Shown: positions 11,500-21,751, counted from the stretch's first letter. The stretch: DNA of 64,000 bases from Doryteuthis pealeii (GCA_023376005.1 CM042152.1:86993569-87057568); one strand, 5' to 3'. A program made the numbers and translations. The notes: generated from the sequence alone by a model not told the origin.

Positions 11500-11952
11500 C
11501 AGGATTTCTTAAAGTGGTCTACATAATAACTCAGGTGGTCTGTAAGTATTTAGGGGTTTTCAAGGAGTCTATGGAAATTACTAAGCCTTCTTAGTAATTA
11601 GAAGAAATTAATTCCACAAGAATCCTGGAGAACATTTTGATATATTTTCAAAAGTTTAAGCCTAATATTCATGAACTTATCAAAAGTTATCAGCTTTTAG
11701 GAAATGTGCTTCCTCCGTAAGTTATTAAGTTAGTATTAAATATTTGCAGCTCTTTTTTACATGTTATGCTTGCTTTACTGTTTATTTTACAATTAACAGT
11801 TTTACATAAACGTTTGTGCAGAATTCATTAATTACATAATCGGTTGCAACAAAACAACTGCAAGGTGGACTGGGGTATATAAGAAGGGGGTCCTTGATAG
11901 GTAAATCAAATTTTTCTAGGGGTCTACAGACTTAAAAGTTTGAGAACCCTTG
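11500..11952. mobile_element. hAT-type MITE, 453 bp
   Basis: Imperfect terminal inverted repeats: CAGGATTTCTTAAAGTGG on the left, and CAAGGGTTCTCAAACTTT on the right read inward. They match the CAGNGGTTCTCAA pattern of hAT elements. Flanks GGCTACAG (11492-11499) and GGCTAAAG (11953-11960) form an 8-bp target duplication with one mismatch, as hAT requires. No transposase is present. Confidence 0.85.
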
Positions 11953-12137
11953 GGCTAAAGAAAGGGTTTATGTTCATACATTGATAATTCAGAACTTTAT
12001 GATCATCTCCATAATAATTTGTTAGCCTCAAATGATCTGATTAGGCATGAACCCCAACAAGCCATTGAAAGGTTTCTTCTGGTATATTGTGTCCTGATGT
12101 TAACAGCAGGAACTTTAATTACTACATGTTATGTAAT

Positions 12138-12194
12138 GGAGGTTCTGCAAAGCAAAAATGTTAATTGAAAAATGTTTCATTTGTGCATAGATGG
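12138..12194 (+). repeat. Dispersed repeat R1, left part of interrupted copy
   Basis: Matches the left part of 10173-10300 up to the insertion point of the LINE-C fragment. The right part resumes at 12553. Confidence 0.75.
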
Positions 12195-12552
12195 TTTGGT
12201 TTTTTTGTTTTGTTTTATGGCATATCAACCTCAGTGGGTCATTTAATGCCGATAAAGTTTTGAAATAAATCAATTCTTAATGGATAATACAATTTCTTTT
12301 TATAAATACATTTTTCTATTTAACCCATAGATGGGACCCTAACACGTACTACCATTCCGGGTCAGAGTGGACCAGGGAGCAATGGTGATGAAGGGGTGCT
12401 CCACATTCCCCAAACCTCCAAAACTGGAACCTCACCATCAGATAGAGTTTAACATCATTCCCAGGACATGTCGACCCACAGCCACCGCCTTCTAGCACCC
12501 ATATGATAAAAAGGGGTTGGGGCTTGCCATAAGGGCAATAGGGTTGGGAAAA
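12195..12552 (-). mobile_element. LINE-C fragment inserted in repeat R1
   Basis: Minus-strand LINE-C 3' end, with its A-rich tail at the left (T-rich in plus). It is flanked by TTGTGCATAGATGG and TTGTGGATAGATGG, a 14-bp TSD with one mismatch. The paralogous empty site at about 10206-10219 confirms the boundaries. Confidence 0.88.
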
Positions 12553-12640
12553 TTGTGGATAGATGGGATTAAGATGTTAGAAGTTTGGCAGTCAGTGTAA
12601 CACAGTAAAGTCTTCATATTCCTGAAACAATTTCTGTACA
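12553..12640 (+). repeat. Dispersed repeat R1, right part of interrupted copy
   Basis: Continues the match to 10173-10300 after the LINE-C insertion. Confidence 0.75.
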
Positions 12641-12801
12641 ACTTGGTGGATGATTTTTCCCTCTTCAGTCTAATGCTAATAGGTACTCACCACAATTAAC
12701 TGTAACAATTTCAGAAATGCTCTGACCTAGCTTGAACAATTTTTCCTTTATCAAAGATTCTTAAACCTTTCTTCTTTTTCATAACTGCAACATTCAACAC
12801 A

Positions 12802-12922
12802 TTAAAATAATGAACTTTAGGCTGCCTTATCGGCTAATCTACCTCTAATTCTGAAATATATAATTGTTATAAGACAGTGGGATATCATTCTTGCTGCATA
12901 TCACAAGTCATTAAAGCACATC
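12802..12922 (+). repeat. Duplicated block R2, copy 1
   Basis: About 120 bp beginning TTAAAATAATGAAC and containing AGGCTGCCTTATCGGC. It recurs at 13318-13443 with about 85-90 percent identity by eye. The spacing is about 516 bp and the intervening DNA is not duplicated. Confidence 0.85.
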
Positions 12923-13317
12923 TATTAATAATGGAGATTCGCTTCTGGTTTTTGTCTGTAACAAAAATTCCGTCACTGCTTTACGTCACATTACCCCAAA
13001 TCATCATAGGATAGAATAAATACACTCAAAATTTGAACATGCAACATTAGACAGCCCTCATTGTTTTTTTAAAACAAGTTTTAATGAATACATGACTGGT
13101 ATTATATATCTATATATAGTTTGTTTTATTTTGATACATATTTAAAGTTTACATTTCAAATTGTTTTATTTTTTTAATCCTTTAATGAATTTGATGATTT
13201 TACTTACTTAGGGTACAAAATCGCTGGCATTGAATTTTTAACTCCCACCCTTCAGGCAATATGTTTCAAAAATCTATTTTTACATTGCCAGGAGGGTGTT
13301 TTTTTATATTGTACTAG

Positions 13318-13443
13318 TTAAAATAATGAACTTTAGGCTGCCTTATCGGCTTATCTACCTTTAATTTTGAATTATACAAATGTTATAAGACAGTAGCTGT
13401 CATTCTTGCTGCATATCACGAGTCATAATATTTTAGCACATCA
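13318..13443 (+). repeat. Duplicated block R2, copy 2
   Basis: Second copy of 12802-12922, same orientation. Confidence 0.85.
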
Positions 13444-13688
13444 ATGTATGGAGTTGACAGGCTGATTTTTTCAGTCATTTTGAAAAAATGCATTCCATAT
13501 GCTATTGCATACACACACACAAAATTATTTACTCACATATATTATTCCCCTAGCAAATATTTTACTGAAGCTGAATCCTTTATGATCTGTGGTGGAAAGT
13601 TTTATACAATTTTCCACCTCATAATCTGAAACACTCAGCCTCGGTTTAAATTTGGTACAGGAATAAAAAAATAGGGACATTACAAATA

Positions 13689-13691
<3 letters not shown>

Positions 13692-13725
<34 letters not shown>
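13692..13725. repeat. (TA)n microsatellite
   Basis: About 17 TA units followed by a (GA)n stretch. Confidence 0.97.
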
Positions 13726-13727
<2 letters not shown>

Positions 13728-13913
13728 TGAAAGAGAGAGAGAAAAGCATATGTATCATTATCTTTCTTTTCCAAGTCTTACAGGCCTTGAGAAAGGCTCC
13801 ATTGCTGCAGAAAACAGAGAAAAAGAGGGAGGGGGAAAATAAAATTACAACAATCTAAATATGTATTTCAATTTACTCACGATTAAAATACAAGTAATTT
13901 AGCTGGATTAAAA

Positions 13914-13914
<1 letters not shown>

Positions 13915-13964
<50 letters not shown>
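13915..13964. repeat. (TA)n microsatellite
   Basis: About 24 uninterrupted TA units. Confidence 0.97.
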
Positions 13965-13966
<2 letters not shown>

Positions 13967-14200
13967 GCACAACTTCCAAAATAACAAGTACCCTAGTTAA
14001 AATCAATATCATCCTTTAGGGTGTTTCAATTCTATTTTCTGTCAGTATACACACACATATATATATATAATTTTTTTTATAGTTTTAGGGGTAACTCAAT
14101 GGAATTAAATTTTAAAAAAAGAAACAAACAAGTCATAATTTTGACTGTCAGAAAAAGTTAAAAAAAATGGATGAGTTGAGATCATAAATATTGGAATATG

Positions 14201-14247
<47 letters not shown>

Positions 14248-14289
14248 GAAATTTGAAAAAACAAGTGTTCCGAAAATTAGGATGATTTT

Positions 14290-14341
14290 ATTTATCGATG
14301 TTTAAACATTTCGGTTTCTTTAAACCTTCATCAGGATGTAT
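14290..14341 (-). ncRNA. Hammerhead ribozyme motif, left arm
   Basis: On the minus strand the core CTGATGA (14334-14328) is followed by a stem II hairpin GGTTT/AAACC. GAAA (14312-14309) and a self-complementary stem III ATGTTTAAACAT then lead to the cleavage triplet ATC at 14299-14297. Stem I is short: GAT pairs with ATC next to the core. Position 10.1 is A in place of the usual G. Confidence 0.65.
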
Positions 14342-14477
14342 CTTGGGGTGAAGAAAATGATGGATGTTTTATAGATGACAGGAGATGAAAATCATTATAA
14401 AACAAACAAAAAAGATTTTATAATGATTTTCATCTCCTGTCATCTATAAAACATCCATCATTTTCTTCACCCCAAGA

Positions 14478-14528
14478 TACATCCTGATGAAGGTTTAAAG
14501 AAACCCGAAATGTTTAAACATCGATAAA
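14478..14528 (+). ncRNA. Hammerhead ribozyme motif, right arm
   Basis: CTGATGA at 14484-14490. Stem II is 14492-14496 with 14501-14505, loop AAAG. GAAA is at 14507-14510. Stem III is ATGTTT/AAACAT (14510-14521), with predicted cleavage after C14522. Stem I is G14523-A24-T25 with A14481-T82-C83. The core bases C3 to A9 and G12-A14 are all present. Confidence 0.68.
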
Positions 14529-14577
14529 TAAATTCATCCTAATTTTCGGAACACTTGTTTTTTCAAATTTTTTAATA

Positions 14578-15205
14578 TTGTCGGGTTTATTTTCCATATT
14601 TACTCCCATATATATATATATATAGAGAGAGAGAGATAGATAGAGAGAGAGATAGAGAGATAGATAAACATCACAATATAAGTAACAGTGTTTCCATTAT
14701 AAATCAAATTTTTTTAAAAATCTCACTGAAATCCATAAAAATGTGTGAGTATCATCTTGTATTTAGATTGATGACCTTGTAAAAAATAAAGCAATCAACT
14801 TGGATAAAATGCTGACATGACAGGCATTTAATTGTAGCCAATGCTAAGCAGAATTCTAAAGTAACTCAGAAAATATATTTAAATAGCAACGATAACAAAA
14901 AATAAACACAAGAATTCTACAAGGGAATCTAAATTTTATTTGAACTTAAATGTGATTTTTATGCTTACACTGTCTCGGTAAGTAACTTTTGTTTTTTTTT
15001 TTTTTGTGTATGGTTTTCGCCATCTTTTCTTAAGCAGATGATACAAAAAAATGAAAAAGAAAGTTAAAAGCTGGGAAAATACCTGGATCTTGTCAGAGAA
15101 TTAATAAAGCTATATAATATGAAAATGGCAGTTGTCCAGCATTATCATAGCACATGGAATAGTATCAAAAAGCCTTCTGTAAAAATTGGAAGAATTTATA
15201 AAAAC
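14578..15205. other. (TA)n/(GA)n tract then AT-rich DNA
   Basis: A (TA)n(GA)n compound microsatellite at about 14610-14665, then AT-rich sequence with no gene or shared repeat seen. Confidence 0.5.
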
Positions 15206-15487
15206 TGTAGAATAATACTAAGTCCAATTACCGTTGAATTGGCAAGACAAGACAGCAAGCAGTCGTAACTGAAATACAATTCTGGTTTGCTGCTAAGACT
15301 ACTGCAAAATGGCAGGATTTATGGAGCCTCAGAGGATCAAGCAGCCAATCAGGACTCAGGGAATGGAATCACCCAAATGCATGAGTGGACTGTTCTGAAT
15401 TCCCATAAGTATCAGTTGTCTTGACACTGGTTCAGTGGTGCTTGGCCAGTCACATTGTTAAAACCAATATTAGACTGACTTACTTCA
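15206..15487 (+). mobile_element. LTR-D, 5' LTR with priming site copy downstream
   Basis: Begins TGTAGAATAAT and ends ACTTCA. Related copies lie at 15804-16102, 22653-22815, 26942-27524 and 63132-63368. LTR status rests on the TG...CA ends, a TATA-like ATATATAAG in the 27218 copy, and the purine tract and 5-bp TSD of the 26942-27524 element. Three nucleotides after its end begins a tRNA-Ser copy. Confidence 0.8.
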
Positions 15488-15490
15488 ATA

Positions 15491-15556
15491 TGGCACTGTG
15501 AACAGGATGCGAACCTGTGAGGGAATAACCCATTGGATTTCGAATCCAATGGGTTA
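15491..15556 (-). pseudogene. Reverse-transcribed tRNA-Ser(CGA) 3' portion with CCA
   Basis: Read on the minus strand it gives the anticodon arm TTGGATTCGAAATCCAA (anticodon CGA), a class II variable region, and the T arm CAGGTTCGCATCCTG. The 3' acceptor strand ends in CCA. Animal tRNA genes do not encode CCA, so this came from a mature tRNA by reverse transcription. Position and polarity fit a primer tRNA copied next to the 5' LTR, well beyond the usual 18-nt binding site. The D arm and 5' acceptor half are missing. In their place the anticodon stem is extended into a 14-bp perfect hairpin. Confidence 0.8.
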
Positions 15557-15803
15557 TACTAAAATTAATGGAAATACAAAAGAAGATTCCAAAGTACTAA
15601 AGACATGTATGTAGCAAATATATGCTAATATGTTGAAATTATCTGTAAGTATGTGGGGAATTTTTATCCCTGAAAGAAGCATTGTCTAAAACACTAAGTT
15701 TGGTACAGGTATAAGTGCACAGAGAAAAAAAAAACATTTGAAGATAGGAAACAACAACTGTTTGCTACTACAAGAAATTTACTGTACAGAGATATGTATA
15801 AAT
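15557..15803. other. Short AT-rich spacer
   Basis: No internal retroelement domain follows the tRNA copy. Nothing else recognised. Confidence 0.4.
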
Positions 15804-16102
15804 TGTAAAATAATCATACTAAGTTCCAATTACCGACAAATTGGTAAGACAAGGCAACAAGTAGCTGAAACTCAATACAGATCTAACCTTGTTACAATCC
15901 TACTGCAATACAGAGTATCTATGAAGCCTCATAACATCATAGAAACCAAGCAGCCAATCAGAAGTCAAGGAATGGAATCACCCAAATACATGAATGGACT
16001 ATTCTTGAGTCCCATAAGTACCAGCTATCTTGGGCATTAGTTCAGTTGTACTTAGCCAGTTGCTGTTGTCCAAACCAACAGTATACTGACTGACTGACTT
16101 CA
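15804..16102 (+). mobile_element. LTR-D, probable solo LTR
   Basis: A 299-bp copy, TGTAAAATAATC to GACTTCA, aligned along its length with 15206-15487. No priming site or TSD is evident. Confidence 0.75.
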
Positions 16103-16790
16103 ATATAAATTAGTTAGAACCATTGTACAAACAAGCAATAATAGTTCAATACAATTTTGGCATTGAAACTTTGGTTTGGAAATTCTGGGATTCCAGATGA
16201 TTTTGTGATTTGAATCATAAGATTAAAAGATTTTTATAAGATTAAAGGAATTATCTTTGAACATGAGATTATATCAGTTTTTTGGCAGTAGAAGTTGGAA
16301 AAGAAATGACCAAATTTACCAAACAAGAATCAATTGTTGCAAAGGACTAATATCTTCAAGATAAAATGTCTGCAACTAATCTTTCTGAACACATCAACAC
16401 TGAAAATCTCACTTTATTTCCTCAGATAATTCAAAGAATTCTGCAATTGACATTTAAATTCAAAATTGATTTATTGAAAACAACCCACAAAAAAAAAAGA
16501 AAGGAGAAAAAATCTCAACAAATCTTTGTTCCTGCAAAAAGATTATTGTTCTAACTCATCCCAATCTGACAAGACAGACTGCCCCACCCACTAACCTGAC
16601 ACCTACAAGATGTAGATAACATTTACTTGAGATTATTAAAGTTTAAAAGGGAATAAAAAAAGAAAGAAAGAAAGAAAGAAAGCAAACAAGAACATTTTGT
16701 ATTTTGTAAATAACAAATGCTCACAAGTAAAAAATAGGATTCATGTTTTGACGTTTTGTCTCAACAGGAAATAAAGTATTATTATTATTA
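16103..16790. other. AT-rich DNA with (AAAG)n
   Basis: Contains a short (GAAA)n at about 16660-16682 and an (ATT)n next to the Helitron. No gene seen. Confidence 0.5.
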
Positions 16791-17407
16791 CTAGCAAATA
16801 TATCCACCCTCCGGGTACAAGTATCTAAGTTTTAAAGTGATAAAATCTTATATAAAATTAGAAAGGCTAATTCAACTAAATAAAAAAAGATTTGAAACAA
16901 AGAGAAGTATAATCGAAAAATAAAACAACTGAAGATTACTCTTCCATCACTTCCGTCTTTCATTTCTAAATTTTCATAATTTAACTATTTAGTCAGAATA
17001 GGAAGTTAAGAATAAAGTTAGTTATTTCTTCTTGTTAATGGATTTCTTTTTTGATTTATTGAAGAGATTTTTGCTCATGTTTATAAAAATAAAACAAAAC
17101 AATTAGAAACTAATAATACTTAGCACATATTTACTAAAATCAAATATTTATAATCAATATGCAAATTAGCATTCCCATTCACACTGTAAACAGTTATTTT
17201 GTTGTATATATAAACACAACTGCATATTATTCGCATGTAGATATTGTCAACAGTCTTAATGATGTAAAACAATCTTATTAATAATTGAGGTTTAAATCGA
17301 ATCAAATCATAGAGAATATGATGTAAATAACTAAGGGAATTATGATTTGAGTAGTGATATAGTTTCGGTTACAGACAGACAGACACACAATCTCCATTAT
17401 AATAAGA
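16791..17407 (-). mobile_element. Non-autonomous Helitron, copy 2
   Basis: 617 bp with the same 5' TCTTATTATAATGGAG and 3' CTAG ends as the copy at 2798, again flanked by A and T. The 3' hairpin is partly decayed (CCACCC / GGGTAC). Confidence 0.88.
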
Positions 17408-17639
17408 TTATCAACATCATTTTATAGCCTGTGGTATTGCTGCTTATGATGATTTTGTTAGGAAATGTTTTTGTCATGAATATAGATAAAAAAAATCTAT
17501 TTTGAAGAAGACTTTTCTTATATAACTGTTGCTCAAATATTTTATCTGTGTAAAAAAAAAAAAAAAAATTTAAGAATCTGCAAAAACTGAATTGAGTTCA
17601 ATTTAGGTTTTAGTTATCTTAGGAAAAATATTTCATTTG

Positions 17640-17960
17640 TTTTTCACAATATATTTTCCTGACCCCCATATTGAAAAATTTCCTTAATATGACGCAAGAT
17701 ATTTGGGTCTTTAATTTGCAGTATGATGAATTCTTAAACAATTGAATAGTTTTTATGTTTTGCCAATGTAGAATTCTTTGCATACGGATCCTATTGCACA
17801 GTAGATCATTTTTTTTGTATGTCATGCTCATGCTGGGTTTTAGGAGATTTCCTCATTTTTAAATCAATGAGGTCTCCTTCAATAACGAGGTCAACAGTTC
17901 CACATCTTGGGTCATTAGATTTTTTTGATAATCTTTTTTTCTTTGGACTCATATTGAGCT
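17640..17960 (-). pseudogene. Penelope-like GIY-YIG endonuclease remnant (type 1)
   Basis: Minus-strand conceptual translation gives, in order, CGTVDLVIEGDLIDLK, then IYCAIG...EFYIGKT, then after a +1 shift QIKDPNILRHI. The order 'cysteine segment, EFYIG-T, R-H-QIKDP' is what I know from GIY-YIG domains of Penelope-like retroelements, which cut target DNA for reverse transcription. A stop follows YIGKT and at least one frameshift is present, so it is dead. No RT domain is visible upstream. Assignment rests on motif memory only. Confidence 0.5.
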
Positions 17961-18203
17961 TTAGTAAGTATTATTTTTTAGTTCAGAGCTCAATGTCACT
18001 TTTTTATTATGTCTGGCTTTGTTATACTTTCTTTTGAGTTTTCCACAATAGAAAGGAATATTTTGGCAGCGTTTAAAATATTGTCTGTTTTTTTTTTGTT
18101 TTTTGAAAGGGGATATTGGGGTTGTCATTCCTTTGAGGGGAAATATTTTGGTTTACTTTTTTTTTTTTCATTTTTGATGCTGGCATTGATGAGTTCTGTG
18201 TAT

Positions 18204-18273
<70 letters not shown>

Positions 18274-18359
18274 ACCGTCTATCTTAAAATTGCTGACCAA
18301 TAAAGTATGATACTTTTTTAAAATTATATACAAATTTAGCTGTACCAATAATTTGTTTA

Positions 18360-18401
<42 letters not shown>

Positions 18402-18493
18402 AGTACAGCAGAAAGTATATACAATTTTTATCAGGGGAATAATTTTAATGAGACCCCCCCCCCAAAAAAAAACAAGAAACAACTTTAGGTACC

Positions 18494-18545
<52 letters not shown>

Positions 18546-18705
18546 CACACATACAATGAATATAAAACTCATAAAGTGTTCCTAGTACTTGAGTTTCAGG
18601 AATATCAGTCCCTATGTAGATAGCTAAATGAACCAAATAAGGAAGTAATCATAATTCTGTTTAAATATTTTACTATTTTATAACTATTATCTCTTATCAA
18701 AATAT
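17961..18705. other. AT-rich DNA with three long (TA)n tracts
   Basis: (TA)n at about 18208-18270, 18361-18400 and 18499-18541. A C9A8 run lies near 18455. No gene seen; open frames here are translated microsatellite. Confidence 0.8.
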
Positions 18706-18961
18706 GTAAAGTAAAAAGTCGTCGGGGCGGCCTAAAGTCGGTATCAGCCAGTCAGCGAGGGAGTCTATCTTCTTTTCAATAGCGCTAGACCAAGGAGATT
18801 GTTTTGACATCTGAGGTGGAGCGCCACACCTACCATCAGCTCCTTACTTTACCGCACAGATCCCTGTGCTACTCATACGCTGATTCGGCGAGGACCGGTA
18901 TTGAACTAGGAACCTTGTGGCTTCTAGCCGAACGCTCTACCGACTGAGCTAACCCGGCGCT
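18706..18961 (-). mobile_element. SINE-A copy, full length
   Basis: TTTAC-repeat tail at the left and tRNA-like head at the right ending GCGCCGGGTTAGCTCAGTCG when read on the minus strand. Closely matches 25119-25379 and 53478-53721. Confidence 0.92.
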
Positions 18962-19019
18962 TCAAAATATGTAATGTAATCTAAACTAGTCATGTGATAA
19001 ACACATTTTTTGTTTTTGT

Positions 19020-19395
19020 TTTTAGATTTATTTTATTTAATGTATCACCTGATTTCAATTCTTTAGGCAAATGAAATGTTTGGTTTCGTGTCATTTGTGC
19101 ACTCTTTACATGATTTTCCTCTTGATTTGTGTTTTTATTCAACGCTTATCTTTTAATTCCCATTTATATTTAGACATCATAGCATTGAATTTTGAAGGAC
19201 AATTTGGGACTATATGAGCTTTGTTGCCAAGTCCTCTGTGTTGCTCCAATATAAATCCTGTCCAGTCCTTGTCCATTTTTTTTACAGTTGCTTGATATAC
19301 CAATTCTGCCCAATTTCTCCTCTAAACATAATCTACAGTATTTTAACCTCTCATTATATTTGTGCACTCTTTTTATGATTTTTTCTCTTGATCTA
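19020..19395 (-). pseudogene. Penelope-like GIY-YIG remnant (type 2), extra copy
   Basis: The minus strand encodes KYCRLCLEEKLGRIGI, then RIYIGATQRTWQ, then KYKWELKDKR in broken frames. The cysteine-rich end of one endonuclease copy is followed directly by the start of another. This indicates tandem 5'-truncated copies of the same element as 19396-20087. Confidence 0.5.
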
Positions 19396-19689
19396 CTATA
19401 TATTTATCACTTGATTTAAACTAGTCATGCAGTAAATTGGAAAAGAGATATTTGGTTTTGTGTCTGCATTTGGATACCAATTCACCAGCTTACTTTGTTC
19501 AGGAAATCCTATTATGCCCAATTTCTCCTCTGAACACAATCTACAGAATTTTGACCCCACATTGCATTTGTGAACTCTTTTCATGATTTTCCACTTGATT
19601 TCATCTTCTATTCCACTCTTATCTTTTAATTTCCATATATATTTAGACAGCATAGTGCTATTTGTATAGCGTCTATTTTGGAGGGTCAA
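19396..19689 (-). pseudogene. Penelope-like GIY-YIG domain remnant (type 2)
   Basis: A 97-codon open frame containing NSTMLSKYIWKLKDKSG, IKWKIMKRV and KFCRLCSEEKLGIIGFPEQ. 'LSKYIWELK...KW-I...C-LC-EK' is the pattern I know from C-terminal GIY-YIG regions of Penelope-like elements. It lies directly downstream of, and out of frame with, the RT remnant at 19686-20075. The two probably were one ORF broken by a frameshift. The 3' end differs from the extra copies on either side. Confidence 0.55.
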
Positions 19690-20087
19690 TTTGTGATTAT
19701 TTGGGGCTTGTTTAAAAACAGGTTAGAGGAGATATTTACATAAACTTGGGCATTATTTGTCTTTCTATAGTGTCTGAACATTTCATTCTCAAAATTGAAA
19801 GTAACATTTAAAAAATGTACTATTTTCAAGTTTGTTATAATTTCAATCTTAAACCCTTTATCCTTAAATGATTTTCTTTTCTTTCTGATGTATTTTCTTC
19901 TACCATTAGCTTCTTTGAAAATTACAATGACATCATCAATGAATAAGTCAATTTGGTCATTACTGGCTATTTGTCCTATTTTTGAAAGTAAATAAATTTC
20001 CTCCAACTGACATACCTCAGCCTCTTCATATATCCCCATTGAGACATCTAAATTGCTCCTTGTTTTCTCTTGCATGTTCTTTATAGA
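19686..20087 (-). pseudogene. Penelope-like reverse transcriptase remnant (type 2)
   Basis: A 129-codon open frame with the palm-domain order VSMGIYEEAEVCQL, IYLLSKIGQI, DLFIDDVIVIFK (the active-site 'xxDD'), FKDKGFKIEI, NLKIVHFLNVTF and YRKTNNAQVYVN. These segments match the C-terminal half of an RT that in lophotrochozoans and cnidarians precedes a GIY-YIG domain. The N-terminal fingers are absent, so the copy is 5'-truncated, as is usual for retroposed copies. The first Asp pair is retained but the frame is too short to function. Confidence 0.6.
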
Positions 20088-20139
20088 ATAGGATCAACTC
20101 TCTGCAGTGATTATCTCCACATGTTTGCCTGTCTTACCT

Positions 20140-20475
20140 ATATACAATGACAAGAAACTTTGGATAAAATAATCACAAATTGTCCTTCTAAAATAGATGC
20201 TGTATAAATAGCACTATGCTGTCTAAATATATACAGTAATTAAAAGATAAGCATTGAATAGAAGCTCAAATCAAGGGGGGAATTATAAAAAGATTGCATG
20301 CAATGAAATGAGGGATCAAATTCTTATAGATTGAAGAGGTGAAATTGTGCATAATAGGATTTTCTAAAACAAAATAAGCTGCTGAATTGATATCCAAATG
20401 AAGACACAATACCAAATATATCCTTTCCAATTTACTGTATGACTAGTTTAAATCAGGTGATAAATATTTTCAAAT
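20140..20475 (+). pseudogene. Penelope-like GIY-YIG remnant, inverted copy
   Basis: The plus strand reproduces the terminal segment of the 19396-19689 frame (YPNxDTxPNISFPIYCMTSL) after about 70 codons with many stops. The RT block is thus flanked by oppositely oriented 3' ends of the same element. Confidence 0.5.
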
Positions 20476-21480
20476 GATCTAAATCTAAAAAGGGAACAAA
20501 AAATGTGTTTCTTACATAACATATTTGTCTCAGAAGAAAACATAAGTTGAAATGATTATTTCAAGGGTTTCATATTATTTGCATACAAGCTTTGTGATTA
20601 TTGTATCTTTTTTTTCATGGTCACTCAGTCAATCCTATATAAATCACATTTGATCCATTATTACTTTTTACAGTGTTTTTTTTTTTTCAAGCATTTATGG
20701 ACACTCATTCATTCTACAGTTGCATTGATGGTTCATTTCATTATTTTTTTCATTTTTTATTCTTACAATTTTCTGGTTATGCTTTTGTATTATTTTGCAC
20801 ATATTATTCATACAACTATAGACAACGTATGCTGTATTTTTATGAAATATCTTATATAGTTTACTTGCAGCCAGGAAATATTCATCAATAAAACTTAGAA
20901 TATTTTTCCAATTTTAGTTTAACTGCTTTATTAAATGGAGGATTAAATAAGGTTATATTTCTACCTCTTCAAGTTTAAAAAAAAAATGTTATTTGTGTTC
21001 TTAGAAAACGACTGGTCTCCTTATAACCTATATGGTTTAATGTGCATGCATACACCATCATAAATCTGTGTCAGATTAATGTTAATAAATATACATAACT
21101 GAAAAGATAACTATAGACAAGACAAATAGTTTTAGTTCATAGTTTCCAGATATTTGTATAAAAAGGTAATTTCTCCATAAGAATATTAATGATAAACTTT
21201 TCATAACTTTTTCTTTACAATCAGTAGTTTTCCAGATGAAGCATTGTGTAATTTCTTGTTACACTTTGCCCAAACATCTGTCTATGGTACAAATACCCAT
21301 AAACATTTAAAGGTATGTTTTTCATATAGATTAGCATTGAAAGATGTTCCCTTATATAAAAACAAAATATTTTCTACATATACATACAGCACTCAGATAT
21401 TTGGTTTTATATGCATTGATGTATTTCTTCATATGTGTATGGACCATTTCTTATATATATATATATAAGTTAAAAGAAAG
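20476..21480. other. AT-rich DNA, nothing recognised
   Basis: No family repeat identified. A short (TA)n lies at 21454-21470. Confidence 0.4.
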
Positions 21481-21497
21481 GAAATTAATCCGACAAT

Positions 21498-21680
21498 ATG
21501 AGTAAGAAAAGGTGGAATGAAAACATCACACAATGCTGTTAAAGAATTTAATATTTATATTTAATTTATATTATAAATTGTTGTTAAAGAATTTAATATT
21601 TATATTTAATTTATATTATAAATTGTTTTCTTCTTTAACAGCATTGTGTGATGTTTTCATTCCACCTTTTCTTACTCATA
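21498..21680. repeat. Fold-back element between (TA)n tracts
   Basis: Inverted arms of about 49 bp (21498-21546 and 21631-21680, ends ATGAGTAAGAAAAGGTGG). They enclose two direct repeats of 44 bp (GTTAAAGAATTTAATATTTA...). (TA)n adjoins on both sides. No hammerhead core is found here. Confidence 0.85.
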
Positions 21681-21751
21681 TATATATATATATATATATA
21701 TATGAAAGTAAACAAACAATCTGTTTGAGATGGTGATAGCCGACAATTTTG

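Larger units (their letters stand above)
14242..14577. mobile_element. Palindrome of two head-to-head hammerhead units
   Basis: Arms 14242-14402 and 14416-14577 are near-perfect reverse complements separated by a 13-nt A-rich loop. (TA)n lies on the left (14215-14243) and at 14610-14624 on the right. Each arm contains one hammerhead-like motif, listed separately. No protein frame. The arrangement could be an inverted pair of retroelement termini or a fold-back element. Confidence 0.85.

Noticed and set aside
13915..14240. CRISPR-like direct repeats
   Set aside because: Only microsatellites; no regular repeat-spacer pattern anywhere in the window, and the DNA is eukaryotic.
16366..16554. 62-codon lysine-rich frame
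   Set aside because: AT-driven composition with no recognised motif.
18009..18572. Overlapping 70-92-codon open frames
   Set aside because: They are translations of (TA)n tracts (alternating I and Y) and have no coding character.
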